This document shows positions 36,101 to 48,799 of a DNA stretch of 64,000 nt, one piece after another. The notes under the pieces were generated by a model, which was given only the letters and a program-made list of their open reading frames with translations, had not been told where the DNA came from and made no database searches. Location of the stretch: contig NC_081811.1 in NCBI RefSeq assembly GCF_030704535.1, forward strand, positions 1,251,501 through 1,315,500. The letters are read 5' to 3'. The position numbers and the translations under genes were made by a program. The stretch comes from Vitis vinifera (Eukaryota > Streptophyta > Magnoliopsida > Vitales > Vitaceae). Within the stretch, counting starts at the first letter, position 1. The number at the start of each line of letters is the position of its first letter.

Positions 36101-39100
36101 TCCATGAGCCTCTTGCAATTCCAACAGCTTTCCTTGCAGAATCCCTATTTCTGCTGTCAGAACTTCCTCTTTGTGATCACCCTCCCTTACTTTCAATCTC
36201 AATTTTTCACTCACCTCCAGAAGTTGGTGGGTCTCACTCTGCAATGATGAGAACTGCTCACTCCTGATCCTGCACTCTTCATCAAGGGTGTTTCTTTCTG
36301 TTGCAAGCTGTGTTGCTTCTAGGCCCAGTTGCTCCAGCACTGTAACAAGAACTAACTTCTGAACTATCGACTGCTGATTTTCATCTTGTGTTTTACACAG
36401 AGAACTTTTTGTATTTTCTAGCTGACATATGATAGCATTCAGGACTGTTTGATCTTGATCAATCTTGTCCTCAGCCCTATGCTCTGCATCAATATCAAGT
36501 GCCCTCGATACGTGATACATCCCCGTTCTCAGCATTTTCACTTGATCAACCAAGGAGTTAACTTGCACCTGTTGCTCAAGATTTTCATGTTCTAATTCAG
36601 AAATTAGTTTCTCTGACAATTTGGACACCTCTGAGAGTTTCTGGCACTCAGTCAACAGAGAGAAATTCTTTGCTGCCAGCTCCTGTACACATTTCTGGAA
36701 GATGAAGATCTCGATTTGAGAATTTACAACTTTATTTTGTTCTTCTTCAAATTCTTCCTTCCTGCATCGACCTTCCACTTGCAGGAGATGGATCTCAGAT
36801 TTCATACCAGCCAATCGGGTCTCACTCAATTGGGCAAAGTTGGCCTGTTCTAGCTTTTCAGCCTCCAAGGAAACCTGCAGCTCTTCTACTTTACAGAGTG
36901 TGGATTCTTTCTCTTTCTCCAGACCGAAGTATTTCTCTTCCAATTCTGTATATCTTCTCTCCAGGTCCTCCAGTCTTTGCTGAGTAGCTTCCAACTGAGA
37001 AATTAAAGTTTCTCTCTCGCTGATGAGGCCAGATTTCTCATTATCAAGCAACTGACATGAATCTTCTAAGCCCTTTGACCTTGTCCTCAACCCTTCAAGT
37101 TCAGCATTTGCATCAGAAAGTGAATTCTCCATAAGCATGTTCTTCTCTGAGAGTTTCTCCAAATGGTTGGTCTTAGTCTGTAAGTGGGAAGTCAGAGTGG
37201 CATTCTCAGCAACAAGAATGGATTTTTCTCCAAGGAGAGATTGGTAGGATTCTTCCAATGCCTTAACTTTCTCTCTTAGCCCTTCTAATTCAGCACTCAA
37301 ATCTGAGAGGGAATTTTCCAGAAGGGCATTTTTCTCAAGAAGTTTCTCCATGATTTCCAGCTTCTCCAAAAGAGCTACATTCTCACTTTTGCCCCTCTGA
37401 CAGATTTCTTTTAGGTTTGAGTTCTCCTCCTGCAGTTCTTTCACAGATAGCCCAAAGCACTCTGGTTTAAGGCCCACACCCTCAACCTGATCGAGCATAG
37501 CCCGGTAGTTCTTGTTCAAGTCATTCAATTCCTCTTTCAAACAGTAAATTTCTTGCTGAAGCGCATTTCTTTGGTCCACTCGGAGTTCAACCTCCATTTC
37601 AAGTTTCGTTATAGTCTCCCTTAGGCTAAGGATCTCATCCTGCATATTTTTTATTGACACGGCTGAAGATAAGTTGAACTCATTTAGACCCCTATTCTCT
37701 TCCTTCACCTTATGGACCTCATCCTGTAAACCTTGATTATGAGTTTCCATGTCCTTCAAAATTTGACCCTTACTCTGAAGCTCTGTAGCCAGAGACCTCA
37801 ATTCTTCCTGAGATTGAGAGTGCAAATGCTGCAGACTTTGGAAAGTAGTTTCAGCTTCCATAAACCGCAGGCGCTCTTCTTGTATGCTGGTCCAGAGTCT
37901 TCCCAACTCCTTCTGCTTCTCTGTGAGTTCTTCACATTGAGCCCCCAGCTTCTGTGCCAAAGACTCCAATTCAAACTGCAAAGAGTGATTGGTCCTCTCC
38001 AGCAGAAGACACTGTTCTTCAGCACCTTTTAACTTTGCAACCCCATTATCTATCTCACCATTCAGCCTCTGGGCCTCCTCTTCAGCACACGAGATTTTAA
38101 GCTCTAGACTGGCAATTGTCTCCAGGCACTGCTGATACTGGCGTGCAGCTGCTTCCTTCTCTTCAGTCAATGAGGCAACAGCTTGCTTCAGGGTTTCAAC
38201 TTCTCTTTCAGCTTTTTCAGCTCGCTCATTAATCCTTCTGGAATCGTCCTCAGCTTGCACCAATTTGCTCTCCAGATCTGATATCTTCTCTAAACATTGT
38301 TTGTATTGCAGAAGAGCACCTTCTTTTTCAGATTCTACTCTAGCAAGGTCCTGCTTTAGGGCTGCAGCTTCAACTTCTGATTTACTAGCTCGCTCATTCA
38401 GTTTTCCAGCATCCTCTTGGGAATGAGAAATAGTTCTCTCCAGATCAGATATCCTCTCCAAACACTGCTGGTATTGAAGAAGACTAGTTTCCCTTTCAGC
38501 TTCCAATTTGGTAAGGGCTTCCTTCAAAGTTTGAACTTCATTTTCAGCTTTACCTGCACGTTCATTAAGTCCCTTGGAATCCTCTTGTGCACGAGAAACT
38601 TCTGCCTCTAGATTAGACAATCTCTCCAAGCTCTGTTGGTGCTGAACTCGGCCAGCCTCCTTTTCAGCTTCTAATCTGGCAAGTGATTCCTTCAAAGCCA
38701 AAATTTCTGTTGCAGTATGACTGTCAGTGTTTTGCACATTTCGTTCTTTCTCATCTGCATCATGAAAATTGAGGCCTTTTCTTGCCCTTCCTTCTGCAAA
38801 CTTTGCAATGTTTGGCGCATCACCAGACCCAAATAAATCATTGAGCTGTTTCAAACCCTTTTTGCTTGATACAGAATCAGGCTCCTCAGTAAAAGCTCCA
38901 TTCCGTTTGACTGCATGGAAATGCGATGAAGAGAGTCCCAAAGCATCCTTTTGCAACTCATCAGGTTCAAAGAATGCACGGACTGCGGGTGGCATCTCAG
39001 GTGTATGAGGTTCAGCTTCAGCACTAGAGCCTGCAGGTGAATCATCAGTCAAAAACGGGACTTGGTTGGGAAATGCTTCCGCCATAGTTCGTTGGGCCTG

Positions 39101-41177
39101 CCGCAGTGCCCCAGTTGCATGATCATATCTCTCAGCCAAAGCACGGTATGCTCGGTAGAACTCTTCAACCAATTTCATAAGCTCAGGACGTTTCTTATAG
39201 TACATCTCTGCCCTCCTTGCAAAGGAATCTGCATCTTCCTCAATAAGCTTGATCATTTGTTTGACTTTGGCATCCATATCTGTTTAAGCAAATAAGGAGG
39301 GTTTTCATAGTCAATCACATGTGTCTTGGGGGAGAAAGGCGATCGATAATGATAAAAGAAAAACATGGCACAGAACTAAAACTAGAATGACATACAAAAT
39401 GTAAATATTGTGTGACAATGTATTTTGCACAGATTTTAATATTATTAAACTTAATTATGCTACCCATTTATAAACTTCCATGTTTGTATATGTGCTGAAA
39501 AACGTTCCAAGTTTATACGGATAGTTTTTTGTTGCCACGACAGATAATAATTCAGATTTTACACAATCTGTGACCACCTCCTGTGTCAAACTTTGATTTC
39601 ATACCCTACAAATGCAACATTGCCTCCATGATGGGTCAACATATAAGAGTTTATATACACACAAAAATCGCACCTTCTGCAACATAAATATATACTTGTG
39701 AATGAACAAGCAGAGGGTGTTCAAACCTTCCACAAAACCAGCTTATCCTTCTACAATTGTTTTTCATAAAAATTCAGTGTATAACAAAACAACAGTAGTG
39801 TCTTTGTTTGAGAAGACTATGTCTATGTTATTCCCTAAATTCACAAATACTAAAATCAGTGTTCTGCTGAAAGGAATAAAAATCGATACTTAAGAGTTCT
39901 ACGCACTTCCATATTCTTGTCCCTGAAACATTACTTTACAGCCAATAATTCCCGTGTACCCCCATGCAATTGCTCCCTTTGGCGCTGCCATTTTACATAA
40001 ACATATATCCCCCTTACCTATCAAAAAATAAAATAGTTACTAAAGAAAAAACCTCAAAAACAATTGCAGAACTTTGGTCCTTCAGCATTCCATATAAACC
40101 CAACTAGCTATCCACGGCCAAATTTGGCCAAGTTCTATTCGCATTATCGTGAAAAAATAAAACCAAGGTTATGCTGAATATATACAGGAGAACATCATCT
40201 GATTGATTAATTTTTAAATAATAACCCAAATATGGATGAGAGCTCCCTAGTTGATCAAGTTGCCAAGAAAAGAAAGTAAACCATGTCGACACCTCATCCT
40301 TCCATTTGGCCCTCAAAAAGAATGAGGAAAAGTAAAGAAAAATATTTAGAAATGGTTCGGACAAAAATCAGTTTTTCTTAGCGTTTTAGCAATACTCTCA
40401 TTCTTTCCAAGAACCAAAAGCAGGTTCAAAACCATTCTTCTAAAAAACTTAGGTCAGGCACTGTAAGCATATTTTTCTCCCTAGTTTATAAAAGAAAAAG
40501 TACAAAAATATCAAAATATGTTACAAAATGAGTATCAATTATATAAATCAAATAATCTACTCTCTGCTTTTGTGCTTCAAAGTAAACCTTCAACTGGAAA
40601 AACAGTTCGAGAACATGTGGAAATTGAATACACTACACTTGCCTTTCCCCAGAACACAACAAAACAGAAGTCAGCTGTATTTATGTAAATCAAATGGTGC
40701 CATTTCCATTGCATGTGTTAAGGCTAGTCTGAGGACATAGAATTATAACCGAAGTGCAGTGTGCTAAGTCTGCCTTTCCAGCTGCTATCATCATAATTCA
40801 TCAAATGCATATACAAAACTACATAGAAAAGCCTCCATCACATCGAGGCATCTTAGACGGACTCTCCAATTGCTTCAGAAGCATTCAAAAACTTTAAGAG
40901 CTGCCATGATGCCTTCTTCTCAACTTTAAGAACCTCACACTATACCCTTTTAAAAGTTAAAAGATATTGACAATTATATCTAGAAATTACACAGATAGAA
41001 GATCTAAGGAATGAAACAACAATTACTCAAACAAAGAAGCAAACCAGCCCTGTGTGGAAGAAAGATATATCTACCTGTAAGATTTTCCTGAAGCCATTTG
41101 GAATTTTTGGGACTTATGTGGCTGTCCCACCACCAAGAATACTTGCGTCTAGAATCAGGATGCGACAAGCTAGCCAT
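33114..41177 (-). CDS. NET1A-like: NETWORKED 1-type actin-binding protein (NET1/KIP1 family)
   Basis: Coding exons on the minus strand are 41177-41075, 39279-34925 and 34274-33114. They total 5619 bp and 1872 residues, and both junctions keep frame (the first splits Asp35). NET1 proteins bind F-actin at plasma membrane, plasmodesmata or other membranes. The N-terminal NAB domain (about residues 10-95) is complete: [18 protein letters not shown], then [16 protein letters not shown] and [21 protein letters not shown] very long coiled coil rich in Glu, Lys, Leu and Gln fills about 180-1800, with several internally repetitive segments of about 49 residues near 200-400. The C-terminus has [11 protein letters not shown] and ends in a Lys-rich Cys-containing tail, as in NET1 relatives. 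The ATG at 41177 is chosen because it starts the conserved [11 protein letters not shown]. Intron 1 is 1795 bp and intron 2 is 650 bp. The choice of A over other NET1 members is a guess. Confidence 0.92.
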
Positions 41178-42110
41178 GATACCAGTCAAGAACACCACCA
41201 CAAACTATTCAAACCTTGGAAAAGGCCAGATCCTTGTACCGTTTGTAAAACCAGGGTAATGGATCCAAAGCAGGGCTTGATGATTAGAGACTTAAACCAC
41301 CCAATTCAATACCAAAAGACACACTGAAGCTTTGTACATCCCACTCGCTGTACCTGACCCCAAAATCAACCAAAAAGGGCAATAATTCAGTTTGAGAAGA
41401 ACAAGAACTGATAAATGGGTGAGATCAGATTAGACAAGTCCGGAGACTGAATCAGAAATGGTTTGCAAGCTACCTGATTGATGGAAGAAAAGTCCAATTA
41501 TCATGTACAAAAAGTAACGGCTCTCTTCAAAAAGTGCACGAACTACTGATCAAAGGCACCACGTAATAGAAAAAAAAAAACAAAAAAACCAAGGTCAGTT
41601 ATCATAATTCAATCGGGATTCCCTGAAAGCAAGAAACCCAGATGCTTCAAAGCACCAGAAACGCAGATTTTCATGATCATCCAAAACCAACGTTCATAGA
41701 GTCAAAGGCACTCCCAGGAGGAATTAAAAAGATGATCAAAAACCAACACACCCAGAAGCTGAAAATCCAAAAACAAGTCATAAACAGTCAAACCCACCAT
41801 TGAAAGACCAAAAAAACGCATTATTTACACGATGCAAGCATACACGATGATGAAAATTTTCCATTTTGCAAGATCAGAAAGCAACCCACCAAAAGAAAAT
41901 CAAAACAGGAACTGGGTTTTGCTTAGCAGCTGCAATCAAACACCTCCAGCTGCTTCTTGTCTCATCTCTCACCCCATGTTTGCTAGATCTCTTTCTTTCT
42001 CTCTAAAACTCTTGCTTTTTCTCTCTCCTGCTTCATTCTTTCTTTGCTTTTAATTCTGTGTGCTTTGATGCTGTCTGTTCAGAAGCTTTTGCGCCCTTGA
42101 GGAGCGTACT
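41178..42110 (-). other. NET1 5' UTR region, possibly with an intron
   Basis: On the minus strand the right end (about 41960-42060) is GA-rich in the manner of plant leaders, and several donor-like sites occur (for example near 41470 and 41355). Exact UTR exons cannot be set from sequence alone. It contains short upstream ATGs. Confidence 0.4.
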
Positions 42111-42548
42111 GTCAAAATCGACAAGAAAATGAAAAATGGGGTGGCAAATACAAGACAAAAAAAAAGGAAAAAAATTAAAAATGATTTCGTGGAATTTAAT
42201 ACAAAAGAAAAAATTAAAATGTTGGAGAAAATGAGAAATTACTAGATTATCCTTGGTTGGGTTTTCAAAAATGATTTTTTTTTTCTCTTGGGTTTCCACA
42301 AGTTTGACTACCCACAAAATCACTGGTCTGTTTCCTTGTCTTCAGTCTTTACCTTGTTTTCTTGGAAATAATTCCCTTTATTGTATCCAAATTACCATAT
42401 TCTCCAAAATTAAAAAAAAATTAAAATTTTAAGATTTGAGAAGAGATCAGGGGTAGTTCCGTAATTTGATGGAAACGATTTTGAAAAGGAAAAAAATTGA
42501 TAATTAAATAATAAATGAAACTTAATTCCAACGGTCCCATAAAATTAA

Positions 42549-42994
42549 CCACGTGATAATTCAAAACCCTTGGGCCCACCGGTTCAGCACGATCGGATGG
42601 TTCCCAGCCATCGGATTTGTTGACTTCACCTTGCCAATGATACCCAACGTACTACATTCTAGATTTCTCCTTAATCAAAATAGTAGGCGGCATAATAAAT
42701 GCCCACAGAAAATACAGATATTGCAGCACCTAAAAATACTCCGTGGCCGATGTTTTCGATGCGGTCTTTGTGTAATTTCGAGCAAGTCTGAGGACATTTA
42801 TTTTTCTCGTCACCTAATGCAATTATGAGTAAGGGGTGAGGGCATTTTTGGAATTGTGAAGTTGCCGATGATTCACTCCGAATCTTCCACGTAATGACAC
42901 GGTGTCACTCTTTTTTAAAAGGGTAGGGCCCACAGCCGTCTGGACGGTGGCAACGGTCGCATCCGCCACCCGGCGAAGCAATAAGACCACGTGG
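42549..42994. promoter_or_regulatory. Two G-boxes upstream of NET1
   Basis: CCACGTGA at 42549-42556 and CCACGTGG at 42987-42994 contain the CACGTG core bound by bZIP and bHLH factors. They lie about 0.45 and 0.9 kb from the presumed NET1 leader. The surrounding DNA (42850-43010) is unusually GC-rich for this region. Confidence 0.4.
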
Positions 42995-43019
42995 ACCACA
43001 TGAGCACGCAACTCTCTTA

Positions 43020-46000
43020 AATAATTACTTAAAAATAAAACAAAATTATGTTTTATAATTACACATTAATAATTTCGTAAATTTAAAAATCATTTTTCAA
43101 CGATTCAACTGAGGGTGTATAAAAGAAAATAGAAAGAGAATGATCACGTAAAAGAGATAAATCAAAGTCTAGAGATGAGATTTAATTTCGATAATAATAA
43201 TTTTTTTATTTTTGTCCTTATTTTAAAAAAGAATTTAAATATATTAATTAAATAATAAATAAAATTAATGTTATTATCTATTTTGTTAATCCAAATATCA
43301 CTTAAAAACATATTTATAATTTACATAATAAGAATAAGTATAAGGAAAGACTTAAGACATTACTTAAGATCAATACCAATAAGATTATAATTGAATGATC
43401 GAGATCATCTAATGCTTACTCAAATACTTGAAATTATTCTCTAAAATTAAAAAAATTTGTTATATTGTTTTTTTCTTTCACGATTTAATGTTATGAATTC
43501 CTTCTATCATGTAAAAACTTGATATAGGATTAATTTGTAGTAGATTTTCATAAATTTCCATCATTGAGCATGTAATATTAAATATTCATCCCTTGATGTA
43601 TACTAATTATTTTAATATTAAGATTCTTTCATATCGATATCTTATAGTTTACGCATTCTCTACTAATATTATATACTATTAGGGCTATTAAAGTTATTCT
43701 AAATCCATCCCTCACACCTCAATCTCTAAGATTGCATCAATATTCTAAAGTGAATATATGACAAAAGAACCCAAACTTTAAAAAAAGAAAAAAGATTTGT
43801 TACTATTTAGAGGTCCATTTAAAAAGTCAAATTTCTTGTCATTTGTCATAGAAAATAATGGAAGTGGTTGATTCATAGGGGATAAAAGCCTAAGTTTGGA
43901 TTACTATTATCATTATCATCATAAACCCACCAATATTTGTAGCATTATTTTCCTATGATAAATAATTAGAAGACTTAATAATAATAATAATAATAATAAT
44001 TGATGGGAGGAGAAGGTGTAGAGCTGCATAATGGGTGTGGGTTCCATGGAAGAGAGGTTGAGGAAGGTAAAAGATGGTCCAATCATAACAATTGTTGGGG
44101 CTCTGAAAAAGGTGTCCCACCTGCATGCTCACCAAACGGACTGTTATCATTCATGCATATGCCTCAATTATGATTTACTATTTTTTTTAAATTAAAATTA
44201 AAAAAAAAATACAATTTTTTTTATGTGGGTATTAGAGTTTTAAATAATTTTAGGGGGTGGTTTTTTAAAAGATTAAAAATATTAAAATAAAAAAGGAAAA
44301 AGGGTTTTCAAGAAGGAATTTGAAGAGTTTATTTAAGGAAAAATTTTGATTTTCTAATGGAGTGGTGTGATACTTTAGATGAAGATTAAGTTAATGAGCA
44401 ATTGAAGGGAATTTCACAAGATGGAGAAGGTTTTAAGAGTTTGAATTTTTTTTGTCCTTGTGATAATTTCTTTTATCTTCTTCAACTTTTTGACACACAA
44501 TTAATTTTTTTTTTAATTTTATTATTATTTTTAGTTAAAATAAATTATTATGATTAATATGAACGTAACATAAACACAAAAAATCTTGATGGGTTCATCA
44601 TTCTCGAGTTGATAGTCAAATAAAAAATTTAATAGTTGGATTGTTCATCTCGACAAATAATTCACACAACAATCTAAAGAGAACAAATAACAATTATCCA
44701 GATTCTTTAAATGCGAATGAAATTTTAGAATATCAAATTTAGAATCCTATCATTGATTATAGGCATTATATTTCAATGAATAATTTATTAAAACTTAATA
44801 TAAATTAATTATATTTCCAAATTTTTCCTTGTTCACTTAATTTCGCCAACGTGGAATTTGTGTGCATAATTGTGTTTTTGAAAAATAAATTTGATTGTAC
44901 AGATAAGTTCGAAGTTCTATCATTTCACATCACCATACATACCAAAACAACAAAAGCCCATCTAATTTAGGGACCGAAATATTCAATAGAAATAATTCAT
45001 GGGACCTTCCTCATAATTCAATTGTTGAAAATAATTGCAAATAGAAACTTGATTTTACAACTCAATACAAATTCAAATAAGGGTGTAATGAGCTTAAGGG
45101 GTATAGAATAATGAAGATAGGTGAAGATGATGATATGGATTTTAACCCATTTGTGTCAAGGGGGAGATGAATGGACAATTGATTAGGGTTTGCTTTCAAA
45201 AGTCTAAATATGTGGGGAGTGTTATTTGGAGGACTCATTATAAAGAGACAATGTTGTAGTTGAATTATTGAAGGGATAAGTGGGCTAGGAATTTTTGGAT
45301 TGCTTGGTGGGAAAGCTCATAAAAAAAAAACAAAGAAAAATAAAGACATTATGAAAGCTTGGAGGCTTTGATTGTTAGATAACAAGAGTATGAAGAGAGA
45401 GATTGTTAGATAGAGAGAGAGAACACAAAGAAAAAAAAAGACATTATGAAAGCTTGGAGGCTTTGATTGTTGGATAACAAGAGTATGAAGAGAGAGAGAG
45501 AGAGAGAGAAGATGGAGGTGAGGTCACTTCTAAGGTGTGGTTGGGTCCCTTTCTTACTCAACCTTGGAGTATTTTGTCTCTCTCTTGTAAGTTAACCAAT
45601 GAAATTTGATGGGTTATTGGAGTTTCCCTTGTAAGCTAACCAAAAAATTTGGAAAGAAGGCCAAAAAAAAAAAAAAAAGTTTTTAAAAATATAAAAAATA
45701 ATTTTTTTTTTATTAGGAGCAATAGATCCCCCGGCCGTTTGCAAACTATTTTTGAGAGTAATTTTGTAAATTAAAATATAAGAAATAACTTAAAATATTT
45801 TATTTTATAATTTATTTTAAATATAAATTATTTTTAAAATAAAATTAGTTGTTTCCCGTGTCTTTTTAAATTATTGTGATAAATAATAGAAAATTTATAA
45901 AATGTATGGTGAACTTTTATATTATATATAAATGTACAACATCATTAGAAAGGACAAATATATATATATGTTTATATTTAAGTTTTCAAATAAAGTTTTG

Positions 46001-48180
46001 CTTTTAAAAATAATTTAAAATATTTTTTGACAACTGTTTTTTAATTTTATTCTAACATATCATTATGGGTTTTTGTTTTTCCTGATCAACTTATCAAATA
46101 TAATTTATAATAAGTTGAGAGACGAGACACTATCGCCTCAAAGTTTACCCTAAACCCTAATTAAAAATGATTTTTCAACACTAAATGATAAAAGAAAGAT
46201 AATAAAACTATGCTTTTAAAAAAATTATGATAGTTTTATATTTGAATAGTGTGAACTATGCCCAAAACTAAGAAATAGAATAATTAATTGTGGTGGTGGT
46301 GGCTAGGTTGGCATGGAGTCATCCAAATAGGGCTATTGACAAGTAGTGATAAGGAATTAGGTAGATGTATTATTCTTGATAGGCACAACATGGCAGCCCT
46401 TTATTCCTTTTCATACTCATTTTTCCTCCAAATTTTTCTATGGTGTTGCTATCTTATAGACCAAATCACATGTCTAACAACTAAATTGACTAGAGTTTGG
46501 TAATTTCTAAACTTGACCATACCAAATTGATTTGATTTTTTCTATGTATAAATTATTTATTTTTTTAATATGAAATATGAATTCTTCTTATTCAAATATT
46601 TGAATGATATATTTATTTTGAAGAAAATGCTACACCAATTGGGGTAGTTGTCAAAGATGTGATCTCAATTTTTGAAAAAGTCGATGTTCACGAGATAACA
46701 TCACATGAGTGAATGTGTGATTTTTAAAGATTATAATATAAGAATTGAAAAACCTAACCCAAATTAAATTAAACTAATATGAATTAATTCTTTTTAACAC
46801 AATTAAACCCTATAAGAATAAAGAATGATCAATACATACAAAACACAAAGATATTGAAGTGAAACACCCTACAGTAATTGTGGAAATAAAAAACTTGAAG
46901 ACTTTTACTCTAAAATTTACTATTTAAGTTTAGGACTTTCTGATATATATTCAATACTTGAGAGTTTAGTGAATGATATGATAAGTTAGAGTTTTTTAAG
47001 CATCCACCCTAAAATACATTTAGGTAAGGTATATATAAGAGAAAACTTAGTGAACTTAGAATCAATTTATAAATTATATTTTACGAAAAACAATTTAGAA
47101 ACATAGGAGTTTTGAAAAGATTTTAGATTTGGGAAGAGTTTATATTTTAAATTTTAAAATATTTAGAAAGTTTAAAAAAAAATTATTCATCTAACTTCTT
47201 TTTCAAATATCTTTTCCAAATTTCTTAAAAGATTTAAAAATATTCTCATTTTTTAAAGTCTCAAATTTTTTTTTTAGTTAGAAGGATTTTTATTTTTAAA
47301 TTCTTGATTTTTAAAAATTAATTAAGATATTTTAACTCGATTAAAACTTCAAATCCAACCCTACCTTATGAGAGAAAAAAAAAATTTAATTTGTCTTTAC
47401 TCAAGTCTTTTCAAACTTACATGTGACATTTTAGTTGACTAATGACAATCTCGAATCTTCAATGGAAAGTAAGTTACTATCTAAAAAAATTTAATAAATT
47501 AAAAAAATTGTCAATATAAAAAATATTATATAAAATGGAAATATAAAAAACTATAGTTTTCTTATTTTGCTATGGGGTTGAAAATTTCCATTTTTAGAAA
47601 CTTTTCTTTTCAAAAGGTAGGAATCTCAATCCATTGTCTCCTATTTTTGCAAAGATTCAAAATCAACACTCTCAAATATGGAAAACAAATTTTATTTGAT
47701 GCTTTTTTTTTAAAAAAAAAAATCTAAATTGTTTCATATAAAGTAAATGTTATCATACATGAAAGGAAAATTTTAGGGTATCAATTTAGACTATATATTT
47801 GGTACCTATTGAACTTATAACCTTGATTATTAAAAATATAGCAGAATGAAATACAAATCTATAAAATCAAGTTATAAATCAACTATATTGGGTATAAAAA
47901 GTGCATTAAAATAAAAGACAATGGATGCTAGGGATGCTAGTTGAGTGTAAAGTGTTTGGTTTTTTTTTAATTTTTTGTTTAAAGTATTTATTTTCTATTT
48001 TTTATGATTTATTATAAATTTTTTACTAAATAATATATCAATTTTCTTTACTTTTTAATGTTTAATAAAAATAAAATATTAAAAAATAAATATATTAAAC
48101 ACTATTTAAAATTAAGTAAAAAAACAAACACCACTTAAATTATACACATTTATAATTCACTTTTTTTTTTTTTTTTTTTT
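43020..48180. other. Long AT-rich intergenic stretch
   Basis: No exon of a recognisable protein is seen. It holds a TAA-type microsatellite (about 43978-44000), the 94-bp tandem duplication at 45331-45510, a GA microsatellite after it, and many A/T homopolymer tracts. Short open frames here have no similarity that I recognise. Confidence 0.5.
45331..45515. repeat. Tandem duplication, ~94-bp period, ending in (GA)n
   Basis: CAAAGAAAAA...GACATTATGAAAGCTTGG begins at 45331 and again at 45425. Each unit ends ...GAGTATGAAGAGAGAGA, and the second is extended into a GA microsatellite. Confidence 0.8.
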
Positions 48181-48327
48181 GGCATTATATTTGAAAAGTG
48201 GGCTGCCTTAGGTTGACAATAAAAGGCAGCCATGCACAAACTCAGTAGCCCATTTTTCACCTCCAAGCCCTCTCTCTCTCCTTTTCTGAACAAAACCTGA
48301 AAAGGGAAAAGGCAAAGTAGTGATGAA

Positions 48328-48474
48328 ATGGGGGAGGAAAAAGCTGGTAAAGAAGCAATGAAGCATCTTATGGTTGGAGCTTCCAAGAGGCTCAAAAGAC
48401 AAATCTTGAAGAAACCCATCATCATCATCAACAACATCCACCCACCAACCCTCTCACCCACCCCCATAACTTAG
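48328..48474 (+). CDS. Candidate 48-residue small protein
   Basis: An ATG-to-TAG frame of 49 codons begins MGEEKAGKEAMKHLMVGASK, goes on through a basic stretch (KRLKRQILKKP), then IIII and a Pro/Thr-rich tail. It lies in an island of balanced base composition (about 48180-48780), preceded by a CT-rich stretch like a plant leader (48258-48290) and bounded by AT-rich DNA. I do not recognise the protein. An overlapping ATG at 48323 in another frame gives only a very short peptide. It could be a real microprotein, part of a non-coding transcript, or chance. Confidence 0.3.
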   Translation: MGEEKAGKEAMKHLMVGASKRLKRQILKKPIIIINNIHPPTLSPTPIT

Positions 48475-48799
48475 GATCTCTCCCGCAGTCCCACTGTCCC
48501 ACCGTCCAAAGTGATAAACGCATGAGTTCTTTTGGACCCTCAAAACAAAACCACATCAAACATACAAATTGTGAAGCCAAGCCACCTTTGCACAGTAGCC
48601 ATCATATTGTTAGGTTAAAGCGTGGGCAAGTGTGAAGGGGCACCCCCAAAAGGGCCCCTACCCCAACTGCCATAAGACCCCTCCTATTCAAATGCCAGCC
48701 ATGTGCAACCCTTCAAAAACCCTAGTGGGTGTGGGTTTTGTACATTCTGGGGAGCTACTCCTTTTAATTTAGCCGTTGGGAAAAAAGTCACTCTCTTTT

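Noticed and set aside
35261-39295. Plus-strand open frames inside the NET1 gene
   Set aside because: Opposite-strand shadows of the long coiled-coil exon; composition follows from Glu/Lys/Leu codons.
44030-44193. 54-codon frame starting MGVGSMEERL
   Set aside because: It ends in low-complexity Leu/Phe from a T run, with no leader or splice context. Weaker than the candidate at 48.3 kb.
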